A stretch of DNA of 64,000 bases, taken from contig JAZBRS010000060.1 in NCBI GenBank assembly GCA_037176725.1, positions 56,696,001-56,760,000 of the forward strand. Direction: 5' to 3'. Both the position numbers and the translations under genes were made by a program. This document shows, piece after piece, positions 1 to 11,058 of this stretch. The notes under the pieces are model-generated. The model worked only from the letters and a program-made list of their open reading frames with translations. It was not told where the DNA came from and did no database searches. Each line of letters opens with the position of its first letter. Positions within the stretch are counted from its first letter, which is position 1. The stretch is from Posidonia oceanica (lineage: Eukaryota > Streptophyta > Magnoliopsida > Alismatales > Posidoniaceae).

Positions 1-1100
1 TCAGAGACCCTGGAACAATGGCATGAGTAGAGTTTGGTCAGTCCGTGCTAACTGAAAACAATAATTGGTCTTTAGTCACCTCAAAACATTAACCATATAC
101 ATTAATCATCCCGAACATTAATTAACCATTTCAAACCTTAGTTAGTCATCCCGAACATTAATTAACCATTTCAAACCTTAATCATTTCAAACATTAATTT
201 AGCTTTTCAAACATTAATTAATCACTTTAAAAACATTAATCAAACACTTAACCGATAATCACTTTGAACATTTAAAACTCCATATAAACCCTTTCTTAAT
301 TATCCAATAAATACTCACAAAGGAAATTTATCTTCCTTTTATTCTGAATAAATCCATTAACAAATCATTAACTTTAAAATCCAAATCCATAAAATCATCA
401 AATCTAAAAGCCCAACTTTAAAACTTCAACTTAAAGGCTTAATTTAAAAAATTTAACTCTAAAAATTTAACTTTAAAAATCCATCAGTAAAAAAAAACTA
501 TCTTTGAAAATCCATCTTTAAAAATTTAACTTTTAAAATCTATCTTTAAAAAAAATCCATCTTTAAAAAAATCTATCTAAAAAATCTATCTTTAAAAGTC
601 AATCCCTTAAAATTCAAACCTTAAAATTCCATCTTTAAAATCCAATCTTAAAAAATTCAATCTCTAAAATCTAAAAGTCCAACTCTAATCCAACTTAAAT
701 TATCTCAAAGTTTTACAAACCTTTTACTTATCCGTTTAAGTAACAAAAATACCATTAGTTCCTTTATTCCGAATTAATCCATTAACAATCTAATTAAAAT
801 TTAACAATGGAATCCTTTTTTACACGTTTAAATCCCAAAGTAAACCCCTCTACCTTTAAATTCCAGAAATTAATCCAAATATTAATAAATTCCATAAAAA
901 TCCCCTAAATTCTTAGGAAAAATTTGACATAACCTCTCCTTAATTTTCAACAAAAAAAATTTTATTTCCCGCAAGAAACATTCACAAAAATAATAATTCT
1001 TCCATCCATTCAATTCTACTATGATTTTCATTCAATTCATCCAAAAATTAAGAAAAATTTCACATTCAAACCACATTTGCATATAAAATTGAATTTATTC
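1..1100. other. AT-rich noncoding DNA
   Basis: No coding frame or RNA gene can be supported here. The stretch is strongly AT-rich and made of degenerate, near-tandem phrases such as CATTAAT, TTTCAAAC, TTTAAAATC and CCATCTTTAAAA. This looks like old repeat sequence that has grown by local duplication. It lies downstream of the broken PMD gene and may belong to the same outer mobile element (D), but no LTR boundary or domain shows this. Confidence 0.6.
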
Positions 1101-2042
1101 ACAGAAAACTCACCACTACAAGAATTTATTTAGCATTCATTCACGGTAAAATTAATTCAAACCAACATCCCTCTGAAAATTTGGCATTTAACATTCATTC
1201 ACAAAAAGGAAAAATCTCTCTCCCAATCACTGTCCGATTACCCTCTCCGACCATCCGCCGCCACCCAACGTTGCCGGCCACACCGCACAAGAACAAGAGA
1301 GGAAGCAGGGAGGAAGAGGAGGAGGTTACCTCCGTTGTTGAGCCTCGCCGCCGGACTGGTTGCTGCCACTGCTTGCACCACCGCTCGCGCCACCACTCGC
1401 GCCGCCGCTCACCATCGGGAGGAAGAAGGAAGACACCACGCCAGAGAATGCCGCACCATGCCGGAGGCCGTACCACACCAGAGACGCCGCTAGACGGAGG
1501 AGACGTGCGTAGACGCCGGAGGAGGAAAAGAGAGAAGAAGGTGAAGGTCTGGAAAAGAGGGGGAGCAGTCCAGTTTTGTTACTGAACCAGCGTCCTGGTC
1601 GCCAAATCAAACGGTGCCCTCTCTAGACGCCTCAGATCAAGGCGACTCAGCCTTTGGCTTCGCCAGGAAGCCAGCTTCCCGCCTTAGTTTGAACTGCCCC
1701 AGCAGAGGCCACATCAGCATTCGTCGTCTAAAATTACGGCGACACGCTTCTGACTTCACATGGTGGCAACTTTCCCACTCTGCTTTGAACGCTAGCGGGC
1801 ACGACTCTTAGACGCCCCTGGAGAAGGCGGCTATTGCGGACGCCAACTGTGACGGCGACTGATACGGACAGAGCTCTTTTTCCCTCTAATCTCTAAATTC
1901 ATCTTAAAACAAACTTACACATAGACATTAACGAACAACCAAACACAACGGTAAACACACCTAACTCAACTTAACTTAAAATAACATAAAAACATAATAT
2001 CTTCATTAACTAATAACATAATCATCACATCCTAAGATAAAA
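1101..2042. other. GC-rich block and hairpin-prone noncoding DNA beside the PMD pseudogene
   Basis: From about 1230 to 1560 the sequence becomes GC-rich, purine-rich and open in several frames (134 aa on plus, 93 and 94 aa on minus), none with a recognisable domain. Similar open GC-rich blocks occur in each long LTR of the window (about 5640-7000, 40170-41000, 54930-55560, 55900-56600, 60830-61100), so they are probably not genes. From 1590 to 1870 GTCGCC, GACGCC and GGCGAC words recur as imperfect hairpins, the arm family also seen in LTR C. The remainder, to 2042, is AT-rich and featureless. Confidence 0.4.
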
Positions 2043-2975
2043 TCAGCCATACATTGCCATGCTCGAACAGCCAAAGCCAAGCATCTTCAGGAACTCTCGC
2101 CTGTCATCAGCGTATTTTTGAGGAGTGGGGCAAAGCCGGGCATAGCACTTCACGTATTTCGACTCCTGGAACTCCCGAGAAGTTGCAGAAAGCTGAGGCG
2201 CACTTAGGGACACTCGCCTGCCAATGTGAACCCAGCATGCTATGTACTCCAGGACCATCCTCTCATCTCGATCACCGTCTTCCTTGCGAATACGGATCAG
2301 AGGTGTCAGAACTGCATCAGCCTGAACAGTAAGCTCCTGATTCAACAGACGTGGACAGCAATGGATGGGATACAGCACGAACGATGTGGCACCCACCAGG
2401 ACAAGCTCAAGGTCACTGTGAACTGTGCTCATCACCCGCGCCTTATAAGCCCTAGGCAGCTTCGGAACAAAATCAAAATCCTGCAGTGACAAGCCACCAA
2501 GGCGGAAGACGCAATCATAGAAGCTCAAGGCGGCAAAATCTGTGTAGCAGCAGCAGTGAGACATGAACCAGCTATGCAACAGCAGTGGAGAGCCAAAGAA
2601 CTTCCCTGAACAAGAAGCACTAGTGAGCCCCTCCATGGTGTATGTACAACAGGAGCCAAGCACAAGTCTAGATGAACAGCCACCAACATCTGAAGATCCA
2701 CTGTAAAATTTGCATCAGCAAACAATGCAAGCCCGCCAACGGCTATGAACAGACAGGTCCTCAGTTCAGCCTCAACGAGCTGTCGAGTGCTAAGAATCTC
2801 CCACAAACCTCGAAGAAAGAGCCTCCCCGAGTGCACCAAAGCCTTGCTGGCATCTTGATCTTTCGTTAAATACCGGCCTATCTTCTTAGAGCCCACTGTC
2901 TCAATAGAAATAGTGAAGCGATCATCTACCGCCTCAGTAGATTCCACTGCCAATCCAAGCAAAGAAGATACCTCC
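2043..2975 (-). pseudogene. Plant mobile domain (PMD) gene, 3' part, split by element A
   Basis: Minus-strand frames of 145 aa (2525-2962) and 206 aa (2043-2663) are consecutive pieces of one protein in two frames, so there is a frameshift or unrecognised splice near 2660. The first continues, exactly in frame across the 5-bp target duplication, from the piece at 30812-31090. Together they carry the order typical of the aminotransferase-like plant mobile domain family: GETLITCKEV (30812 side), LLGLAVES, LFADANFTVDLQML, then GSPLLLHSWFMSH. PMD proteins are plant-specific; some are host genes (MAIL1/MAIN type) and many are carried by transposons. The split by a 27.8-kb element makes this copy non-functional. 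It may be cargo of element D, antisense to it, rather than a host gene. Confidence 0.65.
2971..2975. repeat. Target-site duplication of element A (left copy, CCTCC)
   Basis: CCTCC directly precedes the TGTAGCGATC terminus of the left LTR and is repeated at 30812-30816 right after the terminus ...GTCAACA of the right LTR. A 5-bp duplication is the usual size for Ty3/gypsy integrase. It fixes both ends of the element. Confidence 0.93.
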
Positions 2976-3089
2976 TGTAGCGATCCCGATCGGAATCAGG
3001 CTCGCTATTAGCGGCGATTGGATCCGAGGAAGGGGCTCAGCTCGAAAACACTTAAAATCGAGGAGAAAAGGGAAAGATAAGACAAATCA

Positions 3090-3100
3090 GAGTCGCCACC
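3090..3100. other. Primer-site-like word inside U5 of LTR A (left)
   Basis: GAGTCGCCACC repeats the tRNA-matching core next to the LTR (GAGTCGCCAC) 114 bp inside the LTR end, in the same sense. Copies at matching places: 25095-25105 (A right), 37703-37713 (B), 51898-51908 (C), 53156-53166 (C2). Confidence 0.7.
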
Positions 3101-3221
3101 ATGTCTATTAATGGAAGACAAGGAAAACCGGGGAAATGCGTGAATTAACACGCAAAACCAAGCAAGAAATGCAAAGCGAAGCAATGCAAAGGAAAACAAA
3201 TGCAAATGAATGCAAATGAGA

Positions 3222-3360
3222 TGACTCTAGCCCGGAATAAGGGCAATATGGTCATTGCGGGCCAAAAGACAGGGCAAGGACTCCTGTTACGCGCGGGGAA
3301 GGTGTTAGGCACCCCCGACACGCCTGAGAATCGGTCTTTCTAGGCTTACGCTCGCATACG
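3222..3360. other. Conserved U5 block of Ogre-type LTRs
   Basis: Contains GGACTCCTGTTAC, GGGGAAGGTGTTAGGCACCC and ATCGGTCTTTCTAGGCTT. Matching blocks at about 25227-25365 (A right), 37813-37930 (B), 52013-52115 (C) and 53252-53370 (C2) are far better conserved than their surroundings. GGTGTTAGGCACC is a 4-bp hairpin. The position near the RNA 5' end suggests a role in poly(A) choice, dimerisation or translation; no direct evidence. Confidence 0.65.
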
Positions 3361-4559
3361 CAGGGGAATGCAGGATTGAATGCCTATGTGCCTATGAATG
3401 CCTAAATGAATGCTCAAGGAGTGCTCTAAGTGGGAAAATGCAAGGCAGGGAAGTAAACGTGCTCTCTAAGTGCTCAGCTACGCTGTCCGTGTTCCGAACC
3501 AGGCGAAACCTAGCTCGTGAGAACTCCAGGCAGTAAGCATCACAGCCCTATATGCAAATGCAAGCGAGAAAACAAAACAGCGAGAAAACCATGCAATGCG
3601 ATCGACATGCAAGGGGAAAACGGCGCAAAACACGCAAAACGGGATGAGAAATGAGCAACGCACGCGAAACGATGCAAAAGGGGAAAAACGACGCGCAAAA
3701 CAAGCGAGAAAGCAAGACAGCACGCAAAACAAGACAAGGGAGCAAAGGGGCACGCAAAACGAGATGAGAAAACGGAATGGCATGCAAAATGGAGCGAAAG
3801 AATGAAACTGGCATGTAAAACGAGCGAGAAGGCAAGACAGCGCGCAAAACAAAGCAAGAAAACAGAAGGGCACGCAAAACGGTGCCAAAACAACGAAGCA
3901 AAACCTCGGAAAAGCCATGAGAATGCAGGAAAAGATCAGAAGGGGCCAAAGGAAAGTCAAAACAACGTGTGTGTAAGGACAGACGTCGTTCGGGACCACT
4001 CAGAGTAGGTGTGAAGACCTACAGAGGGGGGAGTGTGCAAACGGAGGGATTACCACCTTTTTGCGACTGTTTCCCGCTAAACCGTTCCACGGTGTGTCTC
4101 GCATGCTGCCCAAAGCTCGCAATGCGATCGGATCGTGGAAAAGGAGGAAGAAAGTCACATAAAGTGGCGAATCCAGGGAGAACGCAACACAAAACGCACA
4201 GGGGAACGCGAAACGAGGATTTGAATGGACAAGCAGAAGGGGGAAGTCCTATTCTACATGCTCAAAGAGACAGAAAGCGGAAACAAGGAAAACTGTGCAA
4301 ATGGCATGCAAATGAATGCAATGCAGGGGTTCAGGAGGTCGTACCTGGAGATCCGGGAGCCTGATCTGAAATCTGTCTGGTCCATGCTGAAGAGCGCCTT
4401 GTCGCGGTCGCCTGGGCAGCTTACTTGAGAAGATCCAACGGCCGGATGAGAAGATATTGCAGCTTCAAGGTGGAAAGGCTAGAATAGGGGAGAAGAACAG
4501 ACCTAGGTGTTCAGGAGGTCCTAGGGATGTGCAAAAAGGTCCTCCCAAGTGAAGGGGAG

Positions 4560-5600
4560 CTAAAAGTGCTTAGTGTGTGCAAAAGATGCTAGAATGCAAG
4601 ACTAAATGAATGCAGGATGCATGCAAAAGCAAGGAAAAGCAAAGAGAAGTAACTTGGGAAAACCAGGAATTCAGAAGGCATTTTGAAGAAGAAAAGGGGC
4701 TAGAAATGCAAATTTCCCAGAAAACAGGGTTTCATGGGAAGGGATTTTGAAAACAGGGGAAGACAGAGGCCTTTTTGGCAAAAAACTAGGCTCAGAAAGT
4801 TGTTTTGAAAGGTAGGTATGCTTTAGGAGAGGTTTTGAAACCAAAAAAGGTCAGAGTGCAAATTTTTAAAAAACTAGGGTCTAAAATGCAATTTTTCTAG
4901 AAAATTAGGTTCTGGGGAGTCTGGGAATATTAGTAGATGGTCTGTATGAAGTTTGGTAGGCATAGGAGCTAAAATGCAACCTAGGGGCAAAATGGTCTTT
5001 TCACATGATTTTTTAAAAGATGCAAGGACCTATGTGTGATTTTGAAATCATGCAGGGGCTGAAAATGCAATTTAGTATGGAAAACATGCTCTAAAAATTA
5101 AATAACAGGACCACAGTGCAATTTTCAAAAAGATCAGGGTCAAAAATGCAATGTAATAAGCTAAAATGCATGCAGCACAGTTACTGTCCATTTAAAATGG
5201 ACCTAAGTGCAAATATGCGAAAACAGAGGGTAAAATATGCAATGCAGTATGCAAAAATAAAAAATAAATCCTAAGTTCTACAGTGCATGGGACTTAAATG
5301 CAAAAATAAAAACATGCAGGGGGCCAGGATGCAATGCAGTATGGTAAAGTTAATGCATTTAAATAAGATGATTTGGTGCAGGACTTAAGTGCAAAAAACG
5401 AAAACAGAGGGGCTAAAATGCAAAATAACATAACAGCACAGCACAGTAAATGGACTATATTGCAAATACTGAAAAACATAAACAGATCATGCAATTTAGC
5501 AAAGTATTTAATTTAAAACCAAGCAGAATAAATGAAATAAGGACTGGAATGCAAAATGACAGAAACTTAAACCAAATATGCAATATTTACACAGAAACTA
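4560..5600. repeat. Degenerate AAATGCAA-rich repeats in LTR A (left)
   Basis: Phrases of the kind GGGCTAAAATGCAAT, AGGACTTAAATGCAA and CTAAAATGCAATGCAG recur every 40-70 bases with heavy divergence. The same zone is at about 26595-27635 in the other LTR of A, and a longer version is at 38560-40140 in LTR B. No coding role is seen. Confidence 0.65.
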
Positions 5601-6892
5601 TATAACTAGAAAAATAATTAAACAGTGATCTGCCGGCGGTGGCTGGCACTGTAGCAGGATGCCACCGGAGCTCAGCACCGCCAGCACGGGGGCTTGTAGA
5701 CGTATTGACCGACGGAGGCTGCTACCGGCGTTCGTGCGGAGCTCCGGAGATCGCCGGGGGATCGCTCTGTCGACTGGAGCAGCAGGAGGAACGGCAGCCG
5801 GCGCCGGAGAAGAGATACTGTCCGGCGACTCGCAGTTGGGGTAGGAGGATCGGGAACTGGCCTCTGGTTGGCGGGAAAGCAACAGAGGAGGGAGAGGGAG
5901 CGGAGGAGGTGAGGAAGTACCTGCGGTGGCGCCTAGTGCGTCCCCCCGACCTCAGCAGTGTCGGAGGTGGCCGGTGGAGGTCGTGCGGTTGCTGCAGGCG
6001 TCGCCGGCTGCTTGCGAGGATTGGGATCACCTCAGAGCAAACCTCCGGAGCTTCCTGGATGGCTGGACGGCTGCTGCGAAGACTGGAGGAAGATCCGGCT
6101 GATCGTGGGTTCACAGAGGCAGCCGGAGGTCGGGGGAGTTGTTCGCTGCACGTCGGCTCGGATGGAGCCCTCCGGGAGGTTGCTGGGGATCTGAGGAGTC
6201 GATCTGGATGCTCGGAGAAGGTTTCTGGAGAGTGTAGAGTGAGTTTGATGGCTGGGTCGACTTTCTGGTCCGAAGGTGACACAGGTGTTTGGAGTGGAGT
6301 TTAAGGTCTGTGGTGGATGGTTTGGTTTGCTGTCGGAGGCTCTGGAAAGGTGGATGTCTGGTGGAGTTCTGGGTGGAGTTTGGGAGGATTCTGTGGATTG
6401 TGGAGGAGGGAATTATGGAATGGGTTCTAGTTGGTTGCAGTTGGCTTCAGAGGATGATTTGGGGCAGTTTTGGGTGATGGAATGGCTGTAGAAAGGTGAA
6501 GGGGAATGGCTGTGTTTTGGGTGAACTTGGGGGAGTAATTGGGAGGAGGATGAAGGCCGGGAAGGGGTTTGGTTTTCTGGAAAAGGAGGAAGAAGGTTTT
6601 CTGAAGATTTCAGAAGGAATGGGAGAAGGATCAGGTGTGGAGATTGGTCTGGAATTGGGATCTCTCTCCGGGATGCCAAGGACTCTTCAACACTCCCTTC
6701 TGCCCTCTCTTCTCACTCTGGAATTGGAAGAAATGCAGTGGAGAAGGAAGATGGCACAGGTGGAAAAAAGTTGGGAATTCTGGTTTCTCTCAGGTTGGGT
6801 TCTCTGATTGCTCTCTCTGGATCGCTCACGCTCTCTGGGTTTGCTCTCTTGCTGAAGGTTTATTCGCCCACCGAAGGAGGAACGAAGGAGAG

Positions 6893-6902
6893 GCTTATAT
6901 CC
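6893..6902 (-). promoter_or_regulatory. Putative TATA box, left LTR of element A
   Basis: The minus strand reads GGATATAAGCCTCTCC. ATATAAGC in a GC-rich context, followed by a CT-rich stretch, is typical of plant LTR promoters. It lies 1.9 kb inside the LTR from the U3 end. In this 3' LTR copy it would normally be silent. Confidence 0.5.
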
Positions 6903-8787
6903 GGCTGCTGGCGCGCTTCCGAATTTCAAATTCGTCGGCGGCCACTGCAGCAGAGGAGACGGCGAGGCGACCGACTCCGGATATGGTGCTGAGATGGGGA
7001 GACGGCGAGCTGCTGTAGATGAAAGGACGGAGCTTCGAATTCAAATGGATGGAGGGAGATCTGTAGCAGCGAGCTCGCGGGAAGGAAATCCGGTGGAAGC
7101 GTGAGGAAGAAGAAGGAAGAAGAAGGAGAAAACGGGCCGGACTGCTGTGGGCCGAGAAAAAGCAGAGAAAATAGAAAAAAAAAAAGGAAACGGGCTGGAT
7201 TGAGCCCAGTAAGGAAAAGAAAGAAAGAAAGAAAGAAGGAAGAAAGAAAGAGAGGGTAGAATGGGGAAATAAAATAGAAAAAAATAAATTAAAAATAAGT
7301 AAAAATATTAAGGTGCTTGTGCTGTGAATCAGGATCTTAACCAGATTTTTTAATGACTTCTTTTGGTTAATTAGTGTGGTTTAAATGGGTTTTGGGCTTG
7401 ATTAGGATTTTAGGGTTTTGGTTTTGCTTTTAATTAGTTTTCACTTGATTAAATGTTTGTTAAACCTTTTTTAAATTGTTTAAAAAATGTGTTTCCCTTG
7501 TTGGACACTTAGCATATTAATTAGGATTTTTTTAGGATTTAATTTCTCATTAATCAGGATGTTTTTTTTTTTTAGACTTTTAAGTTGTAGTCTTGTTAAG
7601 GTTTTTCCTGCTCAAATCTTTTAAGTTATGTCTTGATTTTTTATTTATTGGTTTTTCTTGAAGTTTTTAGTTGGATTTTTCTGGTTTGATAGGGTGTTTT
7701 TTAGGCTTTTCAGATGTGTTTTTCTTTTCTTTTTTAATTAAGTTTTTTACTTGTTTTTCTTATGTTTATTAGGTTAAGTCTTTTGCTTTTTTTAATTGCT
7801 TGTTTTAGTATTTGATTTTTTAATTCTTCTTTTTGGGTTTGTCTTTTAATTCCTCTGATGGGTTTTTACTTTTGGTGAGTTTAGATCTCATTCTAGTTTT
7901 TTTCTTGATTTTTCAGTGTTTTCTTTTGATTTATTTTGCATTTTTTAGTTTGCATGCTTGGTTTTCTTTTTAGCTTGCTTAAGTTAAGTTTAAGTTGTTA
8001 ATTGCTTGTTTAACATTTTTTAATTGTTTTTCTTAGTGTACTGATTTGTTTGTTTTATGTTTTGAGATTTTACAGATTTTTATGGGTTTTTGTGGATCTT
8101 TGCAGAAGGGAGAAAAGGAAAAGGGAAGGAGGAACGAAATGGAAAAAGAGGGAGATAAAAGGAAAAAGGATAGGTTGGAGGAAAACGATTTTTAAAAATT
8201 CAGAAAAAGTGTTAAAAATAAAGTAAAAATAGGGATAAGATAGAGGAAGGATAGAAGCACAGAGGGGGCCCACAGCCAGACCAGAAAAAGGGTAACAAAG
8301 GGATGAAAAGAGAGATGATAATCAAGAGAGAGAGAGGAGAGAGAAAATGATAATCCCGGAGAGAGAAAAGGATAATTTGGGTGAAAGGAGGTCTTAATGG
8401 TCTTGGAATGGGGTGAGAATTGGTGGGTGGGTAGTCTAGGATTTGAAGTGTTGGGTCTAAGGTTTTGGTTCGATTTTGAGGAGATTTTGGAGGGGTTTCA
8501 AGGTGTGGAAGAAAGGTAGTTTCTCCTAGGTTTTCTAGGGTTTTCAAGGATGGGTTGGGTTTGGAAATTTCTAAGTTTTTGGGTAGGCTTGTTGGGTGGA
8601 TAGTGGTAGGTTTTCCTATGGATTTTGGTTAGGTTTTGAGGTCGGGAAGGGGGTAAAGGTTTAGGTCAAAAAGGGCTATTTTTGAAAGGTAGAGAGGAGG
8701 ATTAGGGTTAAGGTTTGGTTGGGGTTTGATCCAGCAATCACCAAGGGGGCTCCAAGGGTCCAGGCCTGCCAAGATGGGGTGTCAACA

Positions 8788-8800
8788 GATGCCCCTCCCT
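8788..8800 (-). other. Polypurine tract of element A
   Basis: The minus strand reads AGGGAGGGGCATC immediately before the 3' LTR start TGTTGACA. The purine run with a terminal CATC matches the tract of element D (32305-32317), which supports kinship of A and D and confirms the minus orientation of A. Confidence 0.85.
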
Positions 8801-9332
8801 GAGCGAGGGCAAGCGGAGCGCGGCCGCTGCTCAGGGTTGACAAGACACCCCATCTGACTGGCGGGAGCAGCGGGTTGCTATGGGCGTGGGCTACTTATTC
8901 GGCGGATGCACCAAAGATCGTAGCCCGTTGCCGCGATGCAAGGTGTCAGTGCAGATGGATGCTATGCTGTGTGTATGCATGCTGATGCTAGTGCAATGCA
9001 AGAGTTAGTACAGAAGTTAGTGTAACTATAAGAAAATGCTGATGCTGTGCAAGTGATATTGATGATGCTAATATGCAGTGCTAGCTAAGAAAGTGCAGAG
9101 ATGATGCAAAGAAAAAGATAAAAAGGCGCGATGTGGTGCGAAAGTCCGGCGGGGGGGGTCGGATTTGCACGACAAAGCGAAGGAAAACAGAGTGCAGCTG
9201 GTCCCCGCCCGGGGAGCAAGCTAGCAGGAAAGAAGAGTGCGAGGGGAGAGAGGCCAACTCTCCCATCGCAGAAAGGGGGTGCGTGACTTCGTCTTCCTGG
9301 GACAAAGTCACGCCGAAAAGGAGAAAAAAAAT
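8801..9332 (-). other. 3' noncoding segment next to polypurine tract of element A
   Basis: No gene seen. About 8930-9110 is rich in GATGCTA, GTGCA and ATGCAA words. Frames of 76 and 97 aa (9081-9426) have no domain and run into the structured repeat array, so they are not called. Confidence 0.5.
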
Positions 9333-10435
9333 GATAAGGTTACGGGCTTATCGTCCGGATAGTTTACGGTCCTATCAACCGGGAGTGACAGTTTACGGTC
9401 CTGTCAACCGGAGCAGTTGTGAGTGATAGTTACTGGATATCAGCCGTATAACATGGTTGTGGGTGATAGTTTAGGAGTATCAGCCTAACGACAGTTTACG
9501 GTCCTGTCAACCGGCGGATAGTTTACAGACCTATCAACTGGAGCGACAGTTTACGGTCCTGTCAACCGGAACCCACAAACCATGAGTGATAGTTACTGGA
9601 TATCAGCCGTATAACGCAATGCCGGATAGTTTACAGTCTATCATCTGGAACGACAGTTTACGGTCCTGTCAACCGGCGGATAGTTTACAGTCTTATCAAC
9701 TGGTGGATAGTTTACAGTCCTATCAACTGGAAACGGCATTGCGAGGGACAGTTACTGGATGTCAGCCGTATAACATCATTGCGCGTGGTAGTTTACAGTC
9801 CTACCAACTGGTGGATAGTTTACAGACCTATCAACTGGAGCGACAGTTTACGGTCCTGTCAACCGGCGGATAGTTTACAGACCTATCAACTGGAAACGCG
9901 CAATGATGAGGGATAGTTACTGGATATCAGCCGTATAATGCAATTGCGGGGATAGTTTAGGAGTATCAGCCTAACGACAGTTTACGGTCCTGTCAACCGG
10001 TGGATAGTTTACAGACCTATCAACTGGAGCGACAGTTTACGGTCCTGTCAACCGGAACCCACAATTGCAAGGGACAGTTACTGGATGTCAGCCGTATAAC
10101 GTAATTGCACGCGGTAGTTTACAGTCCTACCAACTGGAGCGACAGTTTACGGTCCTGTCAACCGGCGGATAGTTTACAGACCTATCAACTGGAAAAGTGC
10201 AATTACGAGGGACAGTTACTGGATGTCAGCCGTATAACACAACTGCGGGCCGACCATGGATCGACCAGAAGATAGTTTAGGATTATCAACCTGAGATAGT
10301 TTCGGATATCAGCCTAGCACGAGTGATTGATAGATTGATAGTTTCGGATATCAGCCTAGCACGAGTGATTGATAGATTGATAAGAGGGGGCAAGATCATG
10401 ATGAGAATGATAAGATATCGGACTTATCGGCCGGC
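9333..10435. repeat. Array of about 32 covarying a-b-a'-b' repeats (putative pseudoknots)
   Basis: Units are about 24-28 bases, separated by a few bases. In the commonest unit the order is GACAG, TTTA, CGGT, C, CTGTC, A, ACCG, so two stems interleave as in an H-type pseudoknot. Across units stem a is GACAG/CTGTC, GATAG/CTATC, GGTAG/CTACC or GATAAG/CTTATC. Stem b is CGGT/ACCG, CAGT/ACTG, TTAGG/CCTAA or TAC-GG/CC-GTA. Both arms change together, and the two stems change independently. In element sense (minus strand) the crossing loops are 1 nt and UAAA, the geometry seen in known pseudoknots. Groups of units are bracketed by unique complementary arms (see findings). Lies in the 3' noncoding part of element A. 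Confidence 0.85.
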
Positions 10436-11058
10436 AAAGAGGGGATGAGGTAATGATGAGAAGTTAAGCTAAAGAGGGAGATGAGATCATGATGAGAAAT
10501 TAAGCTAAAGAGGGGGATGAGATCATGATGAGAAATTAAGCTAAAGAGGGGATGAGATAATGATGAGAAATTAACCTAAAGAGGGGATGAGATCATGATG
10601 AGAAATTAAGCTAGAGAGGGGATGAGGTAATGATGAGAAATTAAGCTAAAGAGGGGATGAGATCATGATGAGAAATTAAGCTAGAGAGGGGATGAGGTAA
10701 TGATGAGAAATTAAGCTAAAGAGGGGATGAGGTAATGATGAGAAATTAAGCTAAAGAGGGGATGAGATCATGATGAGAAATTAAGCTAAAGAAGGGATGA
10801 GATAATGATGAGAAATTAACCTAAAGAGGGGATGAGATCATGATGAGAAATTAAGCTAGAGAGGGGATGAGGTAATGATGAGAAATTAAGCTAAAGAGGG
10901 GATGAGATCATGATGAGAAATTAAGCTAAAGAGGGGATGAGATCATGATGAGAAATTAAACTAAAGAGGGGATGAGATCATGATGAGAAATTAAGCTAGA
11001 GAGGGGATGAGATCATGATGAGAAATTAAGCTAGAGAGGGGATGAGATCATGATGAGA
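10436..11058. repeat. 36-bp tandem repeat, about 17 copies
   Basis: Direct head-to-tail copies of a 36-bp unit built from GATGAGATCATGATGAG, AAATTAAGCTAAAG and AGGGG. Variants include GGTAATG or GATAATG for GATCATG, GCTAGAG for GCTAAAG, and an extra G in a few copies. The variants are interleaved, so the array has grown by unequal exchange of more than one unit at a time. Unlike its neighbours it shows no covarying arms apart from the short palindrome ATCATGAT. Bounded on both sides by GATAAG...CTTATC units. Confidence 0.9.

Larger units (their letters stand above)
2976..8787 (-). repeat. 3' LTR of element A (left copy, 5812 bp)
   Basis: In element sense it begins TGTTGACACCCC (at 8787) and ends GATCGCTACA (at 2976). 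Regions in plus coordinates: 2976-3360 conserved U5 block including a primer-site-like word; 3540-3960 repeated GCAAAACG words; 4560-5600 degenerate repeats rich in AAATGCAA; 5640-7020 GC-rich block open in several frames; a TATA box on the minus strand at 6895-6900; GAAA microsatellite near 7200-7260; T-rich 7320-8060; G-rich end to 8787. It is 19 bp shorter than its partner: one 30-bp unit less near 3890, about 9 bp more near 7110 and 2 bp more near 8335. Confidence 0.94.

Noticed and set aside
2525..2962. Intact host PMD gene
   Set aside because: The coding sequence is split by a 27.8-kb insertion and needs a frameshift or unrecognised intron near 2660.
5639..6304. 221-aa frame and its copy at 27674-28339 as an LTR-encoded protein
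   Set aside because: Both copies are near-identical only because they are LTR copies. Composition is Arg/Gly-rich, no domain is visible and several other frames are equally open.
9333..10435. CRISPR-like array of short repeats with spacers
   Set aside because: The surroundings are a plant retrotransposon, units vary in a paired fashion, and the intervening words are complementary arms, not unique spacers. No cas genes are present.
10436..11058. Centromeric satellite
   Set aside because: The 36-bp array is short, lies wholly inside one element and is too short in unit and total length to be called a satellite without genomic data.
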